NCBI RefSeq assembly: GCF_000725485.1
Contig: NZ_JOAG01000014.1
Location: 62,001-126,000 of the forward strand
DNA length: 64,000 nt
Direction: 5' to 3'
DNA from: Nonomuraea candida
GTDB lineage: Bacteria > Actinomycetota > Actinomycetes > Streptosporangiales > Streptosporangiaceae
The translations under genes were made by a program, and so were the position numbers. Under the pieces are notes generated by a model, which worked only from the letters and a program-made list of their open reading frames with translations, was not told the DNA's origin and made no database searches. This document shows, in pieces, positions 17,725-27,447 of this stretch (position 1 is its first letter; each line of letters opens with the position of its first letter).

Positions 17725-18723
17725 ATGGGACTTGCGCGTCGCCTCTATCGCGGCGAGATCGACGTCGACTTCGTCGGCAAGTGGAGGCTGTGGTACAGCC
17801 TGTCGGGCCTGTTGCTGCTGATCTCGCTGGCCGGGCTGCTGATCAACGGGCTCAACCTGGGCGTCGAGTTCAAGGGCGGCACGATCTTCTCGTTCAAGAC
17901 CACCACGGCCACGGTCGAGCAGGTCCGCGAGTCGGTTCGGGACGAGGGCGTGCACCAGGTGATCGTCCAGCAGGCCGGCACCGACGGCTGGCGGGCGACC
18001 ACCGAGAGCCTGCCGGAGGACACCCGGGCCCAGGTGCAGAGCGCGATCGCCAAGGACTTCGGCGTCCCGGCCGACCAGGTCAGCATCCAGGCCATCGGCC
18101 CGTCCTGGGGCGGTGAGGTCTCGCAGAAGGCCTGGATCGGCCTCGGCGTGTTCATGCTGGCGATCATCCTGTACCTGTCGATGGCGTTCGAGCCCAAGAT
18201 GGCGCTGGCCGCCATCGTCGCGCTCATCCACGACCTCGTGATCACGGCCGGCATCTACGCCTGGTCGGGCTTCGAGGTCACGCCCGCGACGCTGCTGGGC
18301 TTCCTGACCATCCTCGGTTACTCGCTCTACGACGCGGTCGTGGTGTTCGACATGATCAAGGAGGTCACGGCCAAGCTGGGCCACACGTCCAAGCAGACCT
18401 ACTCGATGGCGGCCAACAACGCGCTCAACCACACGCTGATCCGGTCGCTGAACACCTCGCTGGTCGCCATCCTGCCGGTGGCGGCGATCCTGTTCATCGG
18501 CACCACCGTGCTCGGCGCGGGCACGCTGAAGGACCTGTCGCTGTCACTGTTCGTCGGCATGATCGTCGGCACCTACTCGTCGCTGTGCGTGGCCACGCCG
18601 CTGCTGGTGACGCTGAAGGAGCGCGAGCCGAAGTACCAGGCCATCGCCAGGAGGCTCGCCTCCACGGGCGGCGGCAAGGGCGGCCCGAAGGGTCCCAAAA
18701 GCGCCGCGGTAGCCAAGGGCTAG
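17725..18723 (+). CDS. secF: Protein-export membrane protein SecF
   Basis: SecF pairs with SecD; the ATG lies 1 bp after the secD stop, so translation is coupled. The 332 residues contain helix 1 (about 25-43), the GVEFKGGT signature, a P4 periplasmic-type domain, and five C-terminal helices with TILGYSLYDAVVVFDMIKE, the conserved proton-path region. The C-terminal tail is Gly/Lys-rich. A strong hairpin follows at 18739-18775, closing the operon. Confidence 0.96.
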   Translation: MGLARRLYRGEIDVDFVGKWRLWYSLSGLLLLISLAGLLINGLNLGVEFKGGTIFSFKTTTATVEQVRESVRDEGVHQVIVQQAGTDGWRATTESLPEDTRAQVQSAIAKDFGVPADQVSIQAIGPSWGGEVSQKAWIGLGVFMLAIILYLSMAFEPKMALAAIVALIHDLVITAGIYAWSGFEVTPATLLGFLTILGYSLYDAVVVFDMIKEVTAKLGHTSKQTYSMAANNALNHTLIRSLNTSLVAILPVAAILFIGTTVLGAGTLKDLSLSLFVGMIVGTYSSLCVATPLLVTLKEREPKYQAIARRLASTGGGKGGPKGPKSAAVAKG

Positions 18724-18738
18724 CCGCAGGGCTTCCGT

Positions 18739-18775
18739 ACGGCGCCCTCGCCCCTCACCGGGGCGGGGGCGCCGT
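18739..18775 (+). terminator. Terminator hairpin after secF
   Basis: A 16-bp stem (18739-18754 with 18760-18775, one G-T pair) closes a 5-nt loop 15 bp after the secF stop. It separates the sec operon from apt. Confidence 0.75.
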
Positions 18776-18996
18776 CCGTTGTGCGCCGCACCGCCACGGG
18801 CGGCCCCGGACCGGCACGGGCCGTACAGCCCCGCAGGCCAGGCGAGCCCGGCACAGGGCCGCACGGCCCGGAGGTCGCGCACGGCCCGAACAGGGCCGCA
18901 CAGGCAGGCCGGCGGGCGCCGGGTACGGATCGGGTCCCGGAATGCACCATCATGGAGCGCGGCACACGGCCGGTGGAGAGAAGCGAGGAAGACGCC

Positions 18997-19515
18997 ATGA
19001 CCGAGCTCAGCACGTTGATCCTGGACCGGATCAGGGACGTGCCCGACTATCCCAAGCCGGGCGTCCTGTTCAAGGACATCACCCCGCTCCTGGCCGACCC
19101 GGTCGCGATGGCGGCCGTGGTGGACGAGCTGGCCGGGCTCCACCAGGTGGACAAGATCGTGGGCATCGAGGCGCGGGGGTTCATCCTCGCCGCGCCGGTG
19201 GCCTACCGGGCGGCGGCCGGGTTCGTGCCGGTGCGCAAGAAGGGGAAACTGCCCGCCGAGACCCTGGAAGAGTCCTACGATCTGGAGTACGGCTCCGCGA
19301 CCATCGAGGTCCACCGTGACGCGTTCGCCCCCGGCGACCGCGTGCTCATCGTCGACGACGTGCTGGCCACGGGCGGCACCGCGAAGGCCACCGTGGAGCT
19401 GGTGGAGAGGGCCGGAGCCGAGGTCGTCGGCATCGCCGTGCTGATGGAGCTGGCCTTCCTCAAAGGACGTGAGCGGCTGCCGGGAGTGGAGTTGCGCTCC
19501 CTCGTGATCGTCTGA
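18997..19515 (+). CDS. apt: Adenine phosphoribosyltransferase
   Basis: Apt salvages adenine to AMP using PRPP. ATG 18997, behind GCGAGGA, gives 172 residues and the usual N-terminus with IRDVPDYPKPGVLFKDITPLL. The PRPP-binding motif VLIVDDVLATGGTA lies near residues 109-122, and the substrate loop GIEARGFILAAPVAY near 57-71. The rel gene follows 88 bp downstream, the conserved secDF-apt-rel order of actinomycetes. An upstream in-frame extension to 18781 is not conserved in sequence and contains only low-complexity residues. Confidence 0.96.
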   Translation: MTELSTLILDRIRDVPDYPKPGVLFKDITPLLADPVAMAAVVDELAGLHQVDKIVGIEARGFILAAPVAYRAAAGFVPVRKKGKLPAETLEESYDLEYGSATIEVHRDAFAPGDRVLIVDDVLATGGTAKATVELVERAGAEVVGIAVLMELAFLKGRERLPGVELRSLVIV

Positions 19516-19603
19516 GCCCGGCCCGCGGCCGCCCAGGTTCGCCGCCTGGATACACTGGGGGATCTGGACTCGAACGTGAGGAGCTTTTGCGTGAGGAGTC
19601 TGT

Positions 19604-21895
19604 GTGCCCCGTGATGTGGTCGTGCCCGACGTGACCGACTCCGGCAATGCCGAGGCGCCGGGCGTTCCGGCGGTGCGTCGAAGGCGGTTTGGGGGTGGGG
19701 CCATGAATCCGGTGCTGGAGCCGTTGTTCCGGACGGTCCGCGCCACCCATCCCAAGGCCGACCTGCGCCTGATCGAGCGTGCCTACGACGTCGCCGCCTA
19801 CCACCACCGCGACCAGAAGCGGAAGTCCGGCGACCCGTACATCACGCATCCGCTGGCCGTGGCGACGATCCTGGCCGAGCTCGGCACCGACGACGAGACC
19901 CTGTGCGCGGCGCTGCTGCACGACACGGTGGAGGACACCGCCTACAGCCTCGACGAGCTGCGCGGCGACTTCGGCGACACGATCGGGTCCCTGGTCGACG
20001 GCGTGACCAAGCTCGACAAGGTCAAGTTCGGCGACGCCGCGCAGGCCGAGACCGTGCGCAAGATGGTCGTGGCCATGTCGCGCGACATCCGCGTGCTGAT
20101 CATCAAGCTGGCCGACCGGCTGCACAACATGCGCACCATGCGCTACCTGCCGGAGCACAAGCGCCACCAGAAGTCGCGCGAGACGCTGGAGATCTTCGCC
20201 CCGCTGGCCCACCGCCTGGGCATGAACACGATCAAGTGGGAGCTGGAGGACCTCGCCTTCGCCATGCTCTACCCCAAGCGCTACGACGAGATCGCGCGCA
20301 TGGTGTCGGAGCGGGCGCCGCGCAGGGACCTGTTCCTGCAGGAGGTCATCGAGAAGGTGCACGGCGACCTGCGCGAGGCGAAGATCCGCGCGGTGGTCAA
20401 GGGCCGGCCGAAGCACTACTACTCGGTCTACCAGAAGATGATCGCGCGCGACGTCGCGTTCGACGACATCTACGACCTCGTGGGCATCCGCGTGCTGGTC
20501 GACAGCGTGCGTGACTGCTATGCCGCGCTCGGCACCATCCACGCCCGCTGGAACCCGGTGCCGGGGCGCTTCAAAGACTACATAGCGATGCCCAAGTTCA
20601 ACATGTACCAGTCGCTGCACACGACGGTCATCGGCCCCGAGGGCAAGCCGGTGGAGCTGCAGATCCGCACCCACGCGATGCACCACAGGGCCGAATACGG
20701 CGTCGCCGCGCACTGGAAGTACAAAGAGGAGGTCGGCGCCCCCGGCCCCACCGGCAAGGTCAAGCCGGGCAGCGACATGGCCTGGCTGCGCCAGCTCCTC
20801 GACTGGCAGAAGGAGACCTCCGACCCGGGCGAGTTCCTGGAGTCGCTGCGCTTCGACCTGTCGGTCTCCGAGGTCTACGTCTTCACCCCCAAGGGCTCGG
20901 TCATCGCGCTGCCCGAGGGGGCCACGCCGGTCGACTTCGCCTACGCCGTGCACACGGAGGTGGGGCATCGCTGCATCGGCGCCCGGGTCAACGGGCGGCT
21001 GGTGCCCCTGGAGTCACGGCTCGGCAACGGCGACACGGTGGAGATCTTCACCTCCAAGTCGCCGGACGCCGGGCCGTCGCGCGACTGGCTGAAGTTCGTC
21101 AAGTCGGGCCGGGCCCGCAACAAGATCCGCCAGTGGTTCTCCAAGGAGCGCCGCGAGACCGCGATCGAGGCCGGCAAGGAGGCCATCGGCCGGGCCATGC
21201 GCAAGCAGGGCCTGCCGCTGCAGCGGCTGATGTCCGGCGAGGCGCTGCTGGCGCTCGCCCGCGACCTGCGCTATCCCGACGTCTCCGCCCTCTACGCGGC
21301 CGTCGGCGAGGGCCACATCGCGGCCCAGTCGGTCGTGCAGAAGCTGGTGGCCTCGATCGGCGGCGTCGACAGCGCCGAGGAGGACATCGCCGAGACCTCG
21401 CTGCCGACCCGGCTGCGCGGCCGGCCGCGCGGTGGCGGCGGCGCGGGCGTGGTCGTGGCGGGCGACGCCGACGTGTGGGTACGCCTGTCGAAGTGCTGCA
21501 CCCCGGTGCCCGGCGACGAGATCGTCGGCTTCGTCACCCGGGGCCACGGCGTGTCGGTCCACCGGGCCGACTGCACCAACGTGCAGCAGCTCAAGACGCA
21601 GCCCGACCGGCTGGTGGAGGTGAGCTGGTCGCCGAGCGACGACAGCGTGTTCCTGGTGGCCATCCAGGTGGAGGCGCTCGACCGGCCGCGGCTGCTGTCC
21701 GACGTCACCCGCACCCTGTCCGACCAGCACGTCAACATCCTCAGCGCCTCGGTCACGACCTCGCGCGACCGGGTGGCGATCAGCAAGTTCACCTTCGAGA
21801 TGGGCGACCCGAAGCACCTGGGCCACGTGCTCAAGGCGGTGCGCAGCATCCAGGGCGTGTTCGACGTCTACCGGGTCAGCGGCGCGGGCAGCTGA
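19604..21895 (+). CDS. rel: Bifunctional (p)ppGpp synthetase/hydrolase Rel
   Basis: Rel makes and degrades the stringent-response alarmone. The 763-residue protein has the HD hydrolase domain ([24 protein letters not shown] near 105), the synthetase domain with [19 protein letters not shown] (about 322-340), TGS domain ([20 protein letters not shown] near 425), a helical/zinc-finger-type region with [11 protein letters not shown] (about 629), and a C-terminal ACT domain. The RFKD motif is the form found in bifunctional enzymes rather than synthetase-only RelA. GTG 19604 follows a GAGGAG; a later ATG at 19703 would remove a non-conserved N-terminus of 33 residues. Confidence 0.96.
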   Translation: MPRDVVVPDVTDSGNAEAPGVPAVRRRRFGGGAMNPVLEPLFRTVRATHPKADLRLIERAYDVAAYHHRDQKRKSGDPYITHPLAVATILAELGTDDETLCAALLHDTVEDTAYSLDELRGDFGDTIGSLVDGVTKLDKVKFGDAAQAETVRKMVVAMSRDIRVLIIKLADRLHNMRTMRYLPEHKRHQKSRETLEIFAPLAHRLGMNTIKWELEDLAFAMLYPKRYDEIARMVSERAPRRDLFLQEVIEKVHGDLREAKIRAVVKGRPKHYYSVYQKMIARDVAFDDIYDLVGIRVLVDSVRDCYAALGTIHARWNPVPGRFKDYIAMPKFNMYQSLHTTVIGPEGKPVELQIRTHAMHHRAEYGVAAHWKYKEEVGAPGPTGKVKPGSDMAWLRQLLDWQKETSDPGEFLESLRFDLSVSEVYVFTPKGSVIALPEGATPVDFAYAVHTEVGHRCIGARVNGRLVPLESRLGNGDTVEIFTSKSPDAGPSRDWLKFVKSGRARNKIRQWFSKERRETAIEAGKEAIGRAMRKQGLPLQRLMSGEALLALARDLRYPDVSALYAAVGEGHIAAQSVVQKLVASIGGVDSAEEDIAETSLPTRLRGRPRGGGGAGVVVAGDADVWVRLSKCCTPVPGDEIVGFVTRGHGVSVHRADCTNVQQLKTQPDRLVEVSWSPSDDSVFLVAIQVEALDRPRLLSDVTRTLSDQHVNILSASVTTSRDRVAISKFTFEMGDPKHLGHVLKAVRSIQGVFDVYRVSGAGS

Positions 21896-21968
21896 CCCGG
21901 GGGCGGTGGCCCAAGGACGTCCTCGTGTCCGCGCGGGCCGGGCTCTGCGCGCCCGCGGGGCCGGTGGG

Positions 21969-23060
21969 TCAGCGCTGGCGCAGGTCGGGCAGGTTGACCA
22001 CGACCGCCTCCTGGGTGCTGCGCGCGATGACCACGACGGCCTCCTGCGCCGGGTCGCGGTTCTCCTCGCGGTGCGGCACGTACGGAGGCACATACACGTA
22101 GTCGCCCGGCCCGGCGTCGATGCGCCTCTCCCGTCCCTCCTCCAGGAACACGAACGACGGCCGCCCGCTGACCACGTAGATGGCCGTCTCGGAGGCGCCG
22201 TGGTGGTGGTCGGAGGAGCGGGTGGCGGGGGCGACGCGCGTCTGTCCCATCCACAGCCGGGAGGAGCCGGTCGTGGTGCCGCTGATGGCGGCCAGCCGCG
22301 TCATGCCGGGGCTTTGCGCCGTTTCGCCGGAGAGCGCCCCTGAGGGCACGTGACGCAGCGGCCGGTGGAAGGGGTCACCCTGGGCCCGGTAACCCTCCCA
22401 GAGGCGCCCTCCGGCCCGTTCGAGCACCTTCGTGGCCACCGCGGCCAGCCTGCCGGGGTCGTCACGGCCCGCCAGCAGTTCCTCGGCCAGCTCGGGGTCG
22501 TGGGCGCGCAGGTCCCGCAGCAGCCACTTGCCGTTGCCCTGCCAGGCCCGCCCCATGCTCAGCGCCATCCTGGCCGTCGCCTGGACGACCTCCCACGAGA
22601 TGAACGCCCGCTCGCCCGGGTCCGTGACGCCCGTCAGGTCGTCGAGGAGGTCGGACAGCACGTATCTGGCCCGCTCGACCTGGCCCTGGGTCGGCCCCGA
22701 CGGGCCGGCGGCCAGGCGTTCGGCCAGCGTGCTCTGCAGGTCGCTGGCCCGGCCGCCCGTCCTGTCGACCACCACCGCGCCGTCGGCGCAGATGCGCGCC
22801 AGCGTCGGCCGGCGCACGTCCAGGCCCTGGTCGAGGTAGGCGGCCAGGCTGGTCTCGCCGTTGACCCACAGCTCGACCGGCCACTCGCGCCAGCGCAACG
22901 ACTCGCGATAGGGGGTGGACAGGCCGTCCAGCACCACGACGATGTCGAGGTCGGAGGTGCTGGTGCGGTGCTCGGTGAGCACGCTGCCGCCGACGAAGGC
23001 GTACAGGGCGCCCGGAAACATCTCTTCGACCAGGGCGCGCGCGGCGGAGACGGGGTCCAT
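21969..23060 (-). CDS. Nucleotidyltransferase-cupin fusion protein
   Basis: One 363-residue frame joins two unrelated folds. Residues 1 to about 235 are a minimal nucleotidyltransferase: VGGSVLTEHRTSTSDLDIVV carries the GGS motif and the D-x-D metal ligands, followed by a helical domain. Residues about 250-363 are a small cupin: histidines in SSDHHHGASETAIYVVSG, then GPGDYVYVPPYVPHREEN, the two cupin motifs that usually bind a metal. The N-terminal part resembles kanamycin-type or MNT nucleotidyltransferases. Substrates are unknown. It faces rel convergently and lies downstream of the DUF349 gene on the same strand, separated from it by a terminator. Confidence 0.75.
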   Translation of the reverse strand: MDPVSAARALVEEMFPGALYAFVGGSVLTEHRTSTSDLDIVVVLDGLSTPYRESLRWREWPVELWVNGETSLAAYLDQGLDVRRPTLARICADGAVVVDRTGGRASDLQSTLAERLAAGPSGPTQGQVERARYVLSDLLDDLTGVTDPGERAFISWEVVQATARMALSMGRAWQGNGKWLLRDLRAHDPELAEELLAGRDDPGRLAAVATKVLERAGGRLWEGYRAQGDPFHRPLRHVPSGALSGETAQSPGMTRLAAISGTTTGSSRLWMGQTRVAPATRSSDHHHGASETAIYVVSGRPSFVFLEEGRERRIDAGPGDYVYVPPYVPHREENRDPAQEAVVVIARSTQEAVVVNLPDLRQR

Positions 23061-23078
23061 CCCGCCAGCCTAGATCCC

Positions 23079-23116
23079 GGCCGCCGTCGCTCGCCGCCCG
23101 ATCGGCGACGGCGGCC
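23079..23116 (-). terminator. Terminator hairpin after the DUF349 gene
   Basis: GGCCGCCGTCGC (23079-23090) pairs perfectly with 23105-23116 around a 14-nt loop. It lies between the DUF349 stop and the start of the nucleotidyltransferase-cupin gene. Confidence 0.6.
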
Positions 23117-23145
23117 CGGGGAGAAAGCGCCCCGACCGGAGAGCC

Positions 23146-24375
23146 CTAGCTGAACTCGGCCAGCGTGCGCTCGGCCTCCGCCAGCCACGAACGGCGGGCG
23201 GTCAGGGCCTCCTCGGCCTCCTTGACGTCCTTGGCCCGGCCCGCGGCCTGCGCCTTCGACAGCCGCTTCTCCAGCTGCTCGATCGAGGTGCGCAGCTGGT
23301 CGACCGTGCTCTGGGCGCGGGCCCTGGCCTCGGGGTTGGAGCGCTTCCACTCGGCGTCCTCGGCCTTGCGCACGGCCTCGTCGACCTTGCGCAGCCCGCC
23401 CTCCAGCCGGTCGCGCTGCTCGCGCGGCACGGGGCCGGCGGCCTCCCAGCGCTCCAGGATGTGCCGCAGCGCCGCCCTGGCCGTGCGCACGTCGGTGACC
23501 GGCAGGATCTTCTCGGCCTCGGCCAGCAGCTCCTCCTTGACCTCCGCGTTGGCGGCCAGCGAGGCGTCACGCTCGGCGAAGACCGCCGAACGGGCCTGGA
23601 AGAACTGGTCCTGGGCGGCCTTGAAGCGGCCCCACAGCTCGTCCTCGACCTCGCGCGAGGCCCGGCCGGCGGTCTTCCACTGCTGCATCAGGTCGCGGTA
23701 GATCGCCGCGGTCTGGCCCCAGTCGGTGGAGCCGGCGATCGCCTCGGCCTCGGCGACGATGCGCTCCTTGGCCGCGCGGACGCCCTCACGCTGCTCGTCG
23801 AGCCCGGCGAAGTACTGCTTGCGCCGCTTGGCGAACGCGGTGCGCGCCGCCGACAGCCGCTTCCACAGCGCGGCCTCGGTGACCCGGTCGATGCGGTCGG
23901 CGGCCTTCCACTCCTCGACGAGCTGCCGCAGCCGCTCGCCGCCGGACTTCCAGTGGGTGGTCTCCTCCGCGATGCGCTCGGCCTCGCCGACGATGCGCTC
24001 CTTGACCGCCCTGGCCTCCGCCCGCGCGTGCTCCCGGGCCGCCTTGACCTCCTCGCGGCGCTGGGCCACCAGCTCCGTCAGGCCGTCGAGCCTGGCCGTC
24101 AGCGCGGCGAGGTCACCGACGGCGTGGGCGTCGGCCACGGCCTCGCGCAGCTTGGTGATGCTCGCCTCGGCCTGGGCCGGAGCCAGATCGGTGCCCCTGA
24201 CGCGCTGTTCGAGCAGCTGAACCTGGCCGGCCAGCTCGTCGTACTTGCGATGGAAGTAGGCCAGTGCCTCTTCGGGTTCACCGGCCTGCCAGGAGCCGAC
24301 GGCTCGCTCTCCCTCAGCCGTACGCACGTAGACGGTGCCGTCGTCGTCTACCCGGCCCCACGGGTCGGTGCTCAC
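23146..24375 (-). CDS. DUF349-repeat coiled protein
   Basis: The 409-residue protein is almost entirely helical and highly charged. GTG 24375 is preferred because GGGAGG lies just upstream; an ATG 15 bp earlier lacks this. After an N-terminal beta-rich segment (WGRVDDDGTVYVRTAEGER) it carries repeated DUF349 helical units, recognised by recurring W-x(3)G/A patterns such as WKSGGERLRQLVEEWKAA, WGQTAAIYRDLMQQWKTAG and RHILERWEAAGPVP. The family is widespread in actinobacteria, always near rel in my experience of this order, and has no proven function; some bacterial DUF349 proteins have been linked to RNA or ribosome-associated processes. Confidence 0.88.
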   Translation of the reverse strand: MSTDPWGRVDDDGTVYVRTAEGERAVGSWQAGEPEEALAYFHRKYDELAGQVQLLEQRVRGTDLAPAQAEASITKLREAVADAHAVGDLAALTARLDGLTELVAQRREEVKAAREHARAEARAVKERIVGEAERIAEETTHWKSGGERLRQLVEEWKAADRIDRVTEAALWKRLSAARTAFAKRRKQYFAGLDEQREGVRAAKERIVAEAEAIAGSTDWGQTAAIYRDLMQQWKTAGRASREVEDELWGRFKAAQDQFFQARSAVFAERDASLAANAEVKEELLAEAEKILPVTDVRTARAALRHILERWEAAGPVPREQRDRLEGGLRKVDEAVRKAEDAEWKRSNPEARARAQSTVDQLRTSIEQLEKRLSKAQAAGRAKDVKEAEEALTARRSWLAEAERTLAEFS

Positions 24376-24437
24376 CGTGTCCTCCCGCACTATCCATCAG
24401 ACCCTTCGGGACTACTTCGTCCCTAGTTTGTATTACG

Positions 24438-25307
24438 TCAGCTCTTGCCGGCGATTGTCACGTCTTTGATTTCGACGGTTTCCTTTGGCGCTCCCGTCCC
24501 GTCGCCCCCGTCGGAGATGACGCCTGCTTTGTTCACCTTGTCCAGGATGTCGAGCCCCTTGGTGATCGTACCCACAGGCGTGTAATCAGGGGTGAGCCCG
24601 ATGTCCCCGTAAACCAGGAAGAACTGGCTGCCCGTGCTGCCGGGGGCCTGCGTTTTGGCCATGGCCATCACGCCACGCTTGTACTGGGCTCCCTGGAGGT
24701 TCTCCTCGGCCATCACGTAGCCGGGGCCGCCCGAGCCGTCCTGGCTCTTGCCGTCGGCCTTGGCGGTCGGGTCGCCGCACTGGAGCATGGGGAACTTGTC
24801 GTTGCCGAGCCGGTGGCACTTGCTGCCGTTGTAGTACTTCTTGCTCGCCAGGAACTCCAGCGAGTTGGTCGTGCACGGCGCCTTGGCGTTGTTCAGCTCG
24901 ACCACGATGTCGCCCAGGTTGGTCTCGAGCGTCATCGTCTTCGTGGCCGGCTCGGTCTTCACCTTCGTCGGCGGCATGCCGACGTCCTTGATCTGGCCGC
25001 CCCCGGTGTCCTTGACGTAGTCGCACGTGCCCGTCGCCGCGTCGAACGGCTTCGGCCCCGCCGGCGCCGAGGCCGCCGCGGTGTCGGAGGGGGCCGCCGA
25101 GGGCGAGGTGGCCGCGTCCGTGCCCGTGTCGTTGCCACCGAGCAGCGCGACCGCGGCCACGATGCCGCCGACCACGATCACCACGCCCACGGTGGAGCCG
25201 ATGATCGCCGTGCGCTTGGCCTTCTGCTCGCGCTCGATGCGGCGCTGCATCTGCCGCTCGTAGTGCTCGCGCGCCAGCTGCTTCTGCCGGTCCTTCCCCG
25301 TGGCCAC
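24438..25307 (-). CDS. Membrane-anchored cyclophilin-type peptidyl-prolyl isomerase (first copy)
   Basis: GTG 25307 is preferred because GGGAGG lies 6 bp upstream and the product then begins VATGKDRQKQLAREHYERQ, like its paralogue at 29412-30326. Residues 1-32 are a charged cytoplasmic helix, 33-56 a membrane anchor, 57-90 a Ser/Ala/Thr linker, and about 95-289 a cyclophilin domain outside the cell. Active-site elements are CHRL (for the usual FHR), LQCGDP (for QGGDP) and GSQFFLVYGD. Four cysteines (95, 145, 164, 177) recur in the paralogue and may form disulfides or a metal site. Cyclophilins speed prolyl isomerisation during folding. Confidence 0.9.
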   Translation of the reverse strand: MATGKDRQKQLAREHYERQMQRRIEREQKAKRTAIIGSTVGVVIVVGGIVAAVALLGGNDTGTDAATSPSAAPSDTAAASAPAGPKPFDAATGTCDYVKDTGGGQIKDVGMPPTKVKTEPATKTMTLETNLGDIVVELNNAKAPCTTNSLEFLASKKYYNGSKCHRLGNDKFPMLQCGDPTAKADGKSQDGSGGPGYVMAEENLQGAQYKRGVMAMAKTQAPGSTGSQFFLVYGDIGLTPDYTPVGTITKGLDILDKVNKAGVISDGGDGTGAPKETVEIKDVTIAGKS

Positions 25308-25445
25308 CGCTTTGCCTCCCATAGTCAATCAACTGAGGTGGGCGAATCGTATCGGCCAACGGGTAATGATTCGCAGCCCGGCGACCCGCACCGGTACCCT
25401 TCGGTTACATTCCCATTGGCTTTTCGACGAGATCACCTGAGGCAG

Positions 25446-26126
25446 ATGCTCATCGCCGGCTTCCCCGCAGGGGCCTTCCAGACCAATTGTTACGTCGTCG
25501 CGCCCGCCGCCGGCGAGGAGTGCGTGATCGTCGATCCAGGTCAGGACGCGGCCGATGGCGTCGACGAGCTGCTGCGCGAGCACCGGCTCAAGCCCGTCGC
25601 GGTCCTGCTCACCCACGGCCACCTCGACCACGTCTGGTCGGTGGCGCCCGTCTGCGGCGCGCGCGACGTGCCCGCGTGGATCCACCCGGAGGACCGCCAC
25701 CTGCTCAGCGACCCGGCGGCCGGCTGGTCCGACACCAGCGCCGAGCTGTTCGGCGGCATCACGCTGAGCGAGCCCGACGACGTGCGCGAGCTGTCCGACG
25801 GCGCCGTGCTGAAGCTCGCCGGCCTGGAGCTCGTGGTCGACCACACGCCCGGCCATACCAGGGGGTCGGTGAGCTTCCGGCTGCCCGGTGACCAGATCAT
25901 GTTCTCGGGCGACCTGCTGTTCGCCGGCTCCATCGGCCGCTCCGACCTTCCCGGTGGCGACTATCCGACGATCCTGCGCAGCCTGGCTACCAAGTGTCTG
26001 CCGCTGCCGGACGATACGGTCGTGCTGCCGGGCCACGGACCACAGACCACGATCGGCCGCGAGCGCTCGTCCAACCCATACCTGAAGGAAGCAGCGCCGC
26101 ACGCCGGTCCCACACGAGGGATCTAA
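25446..26126 (+). CDS. MBL-fold metallo-hydrolase (glyoxalase II-like)
   Basis: ATG 25446 gives 226 residues. The metallo-beta-lactamase fold motifs are complete: [11 protein letters not shown] (about 54-64) with three metal ligands, [10 protein letters not shown] near 135, [19 protein letters not shown] near 155, and VLPGHGP near 205. The combination, especially [11 protein letters not shown], is that of hydroxyacylglutathione hydrolase-like proteins. These hydrolyse thioesters of small thiols; in actinomycetes the thiol might be mycothiol, but that is inference. The stop TAA overlaps the hisS ATG by one base (TAATG), so it is translationally coupled to hisS. Confidence 0.92.
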   Translation: MLIAGFPAGAFQTNCYVVAPAAGEECVIVDPGQDAADGVDELLREHRLKPVAVLLTHGHLDHVWSVAPVCGARDVPAWIHPEDRHLLSDPAAGWSDTSAELFGGITLSEPDDVRELSDGAVLKLAGLELVVDHTPGHTRGSVSFRLPGDQIMFSGDLLFAGSIGRSDLPGGDYPTILRSLATKCLPLPDDTVVLPGHGPQTTIGRERSSNPYLKEAAPHAGPTRGI

Positions 26127-27385
26127 TGAGCTTCCAAGCACCCAAGGGCACCTTCGACTGGCTGCCGCCCCGCTCCGAGCGGGTCCTCGCCGTACGCGAG
26201 GCCCTGGCCGCGCCACTGCGCACGGCGGGGTACGGCTACATCGAGACGCCCGTCTTCGAAGACACACAGCTGTTCGCCAGGGGCGTAGGCGAGTCGACCG
26301 ACATCGTCACGAAGGAGATGTACACCTTCGCCGACAAGGGCGGCCGCTCCCTGACGCTGCGCCCCGAGGGCACCGCCTCGGTCGTGCGCGCGGTGCTCCA
26401 GCACAACCTGCACACCGGCCAGCTCCCGGTCAAGTTGTGGTATTCCGGCAGCCAGTTCCGCTACGAGCGCGCCCAGCGGGGCCGCTACCGTCACTTCTGG
26501 CAGGTCGGCGCCGAGGCGCTCGGCTCCGAGGACCCGGCGCTCGACGCCGAGCTGATCGTGCTGGCCGCCCGCGGCTTCGCCTCGCTCGGGCTGAAGAACG
26601 TCACGCTGCTGCTCAACTCGCTCGGCGACCAGAACTGCCGGCCCGCCTACCGCGCCGCGCTCCAGGAGTTCCTGCGCGGGCTCGACCTCGACGAGGAGAC
26701 CCGGGCGCGCATCGAGATCAACCCGCTGCGGGTGCTCGACGACCGGCGGTCCGAGGTGCAGGACCAGCTCGCCGACGCCCCGCTGGTCGTCGATCACCTG
26801 TGCGCGGCCTGCAAGGCCTACCACGAGGAGGTCCGCGGCCTGCTGACGGCCTGCGGCGTGGCCTTCACCGACGACCCCAGGCTGGTGCGCGGGCTCGACT
26901 ACTACACGCGCACCACGTTCGAGTTCGTGCACGGAGGGCTCGGCTCGCAGTCCGCGGTCGGCGGCGGGGGCCGCTACGACGGGCTCAGCGAGATGCTCGA
27001 CGGCCCGCCGCTGCCGAGCGTCGGCTGGGCGCTCGGCGTCGACCGCACGTTCCTGGCCATGCAGGCCGAGGGCTTGGCCGACGACGAGGCGCGACAGCGC
27101 GTGCAGGTGTACGGTGTCCCGCTGGGTGACGACGCCCGCCGCCGCATGTTCCTGCTCGTGGGCGAGCTGCGCGAGGCGGGCCTCAGCGCCGACATGGCCT
27201 TCGGCGGCAAGGGTCTCAAGGGCGCGATGAAGGGCGCCGACCGCTCGGGCGCCGCGTTCGCGCTGATCCTGGGCGAGCGTGACCTCGCGGCCGAGGCCGT
27301 GCAGGTGAAGGACCTGGCGACCGCGGAGCAGAGCGAGGTGCCGCTGGCTCAGGTCGTCGAATTCTTGAAGGGGAAGGTGCAGTGA
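26126..27385 (+). CDS. hisS: Histidyl-tRNA synthetase
   Basis: HisS charges tRNA-His. The 419-residue class II enzyme shows motif 1 around [12 protein letters not shown], motif 2 in [20 protein letters not shown], the histidine-specific signature [15 protein letters not shown] (about 252), and motif 3 in [15 protein letters not shown]. The anticodon-binding domain fills the C-terminus. It is coupled to the MBL gene upstream and followed at 58 bp by aspS, a pairing conserved in many bacteria. Confidence 0.97.
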   Translation: MSFQAPKGTFDWLPPRSERVLAVREALAAPLRTAGYGYIETPVFEDTQLFARGVGESTDIVTKEMYTFADKGGRSLTLRPEGTASVVRAVLQHNLHTGQLPVKLWYSGSQFRYERAQRGRYRHFWQVGAEALGSEDPALDAELIVLAARGFASLGLKNVTLLLNSLGDQNCRPAYRAALQEFLRGLDLDEETRARIEINPLRVLDDRRSEVQDQLADAPLVVDHLCAACKAYHEEVRGLLTACGVAFTDDPRLVRGLDYYTRTTFEFVHGGLGSQSAVGGGGRYDGLSEMLDGPPLPSVGWALGVDRTFLAMQAEGLADDEARQRVQVYGVPLGDDARRRMFLLVGELREAGLSADMAFGGKGLKGAMKGADRSGAAFALILGERDLAAEAVQVKDLATAEQSEVPLAQVVEFLKGKVQ

Positions 27386-27447
27386 CCGGCGAGCCAGGGC
27401 CGCTGCCGCCCCTCTCCTCCTATCCGTATGAAGGGAAAGTGCAGTGA
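27366..27447 (+). repeat. 19-20 bp imperfect direct repeat spanning hisS stop and aspS start
   Basis: TGAAGGGGAAGGTGCAGTGA (27366-27385) and TGAAGGGAAAGTGCAGTGA (27429-27447) are near-identical. The first holds the hisS stop codon; the second supplies the ribosome binding site and GTG start of aspS. Confidence 0.8.

Noticed and set aside
24264-25445. Long N-terminal extension of the MBL hydrolase
   Set aside because: The extension is antisense to the cyclophilin gene and lacks similarity; ATG 25446 starts the conserved protein.
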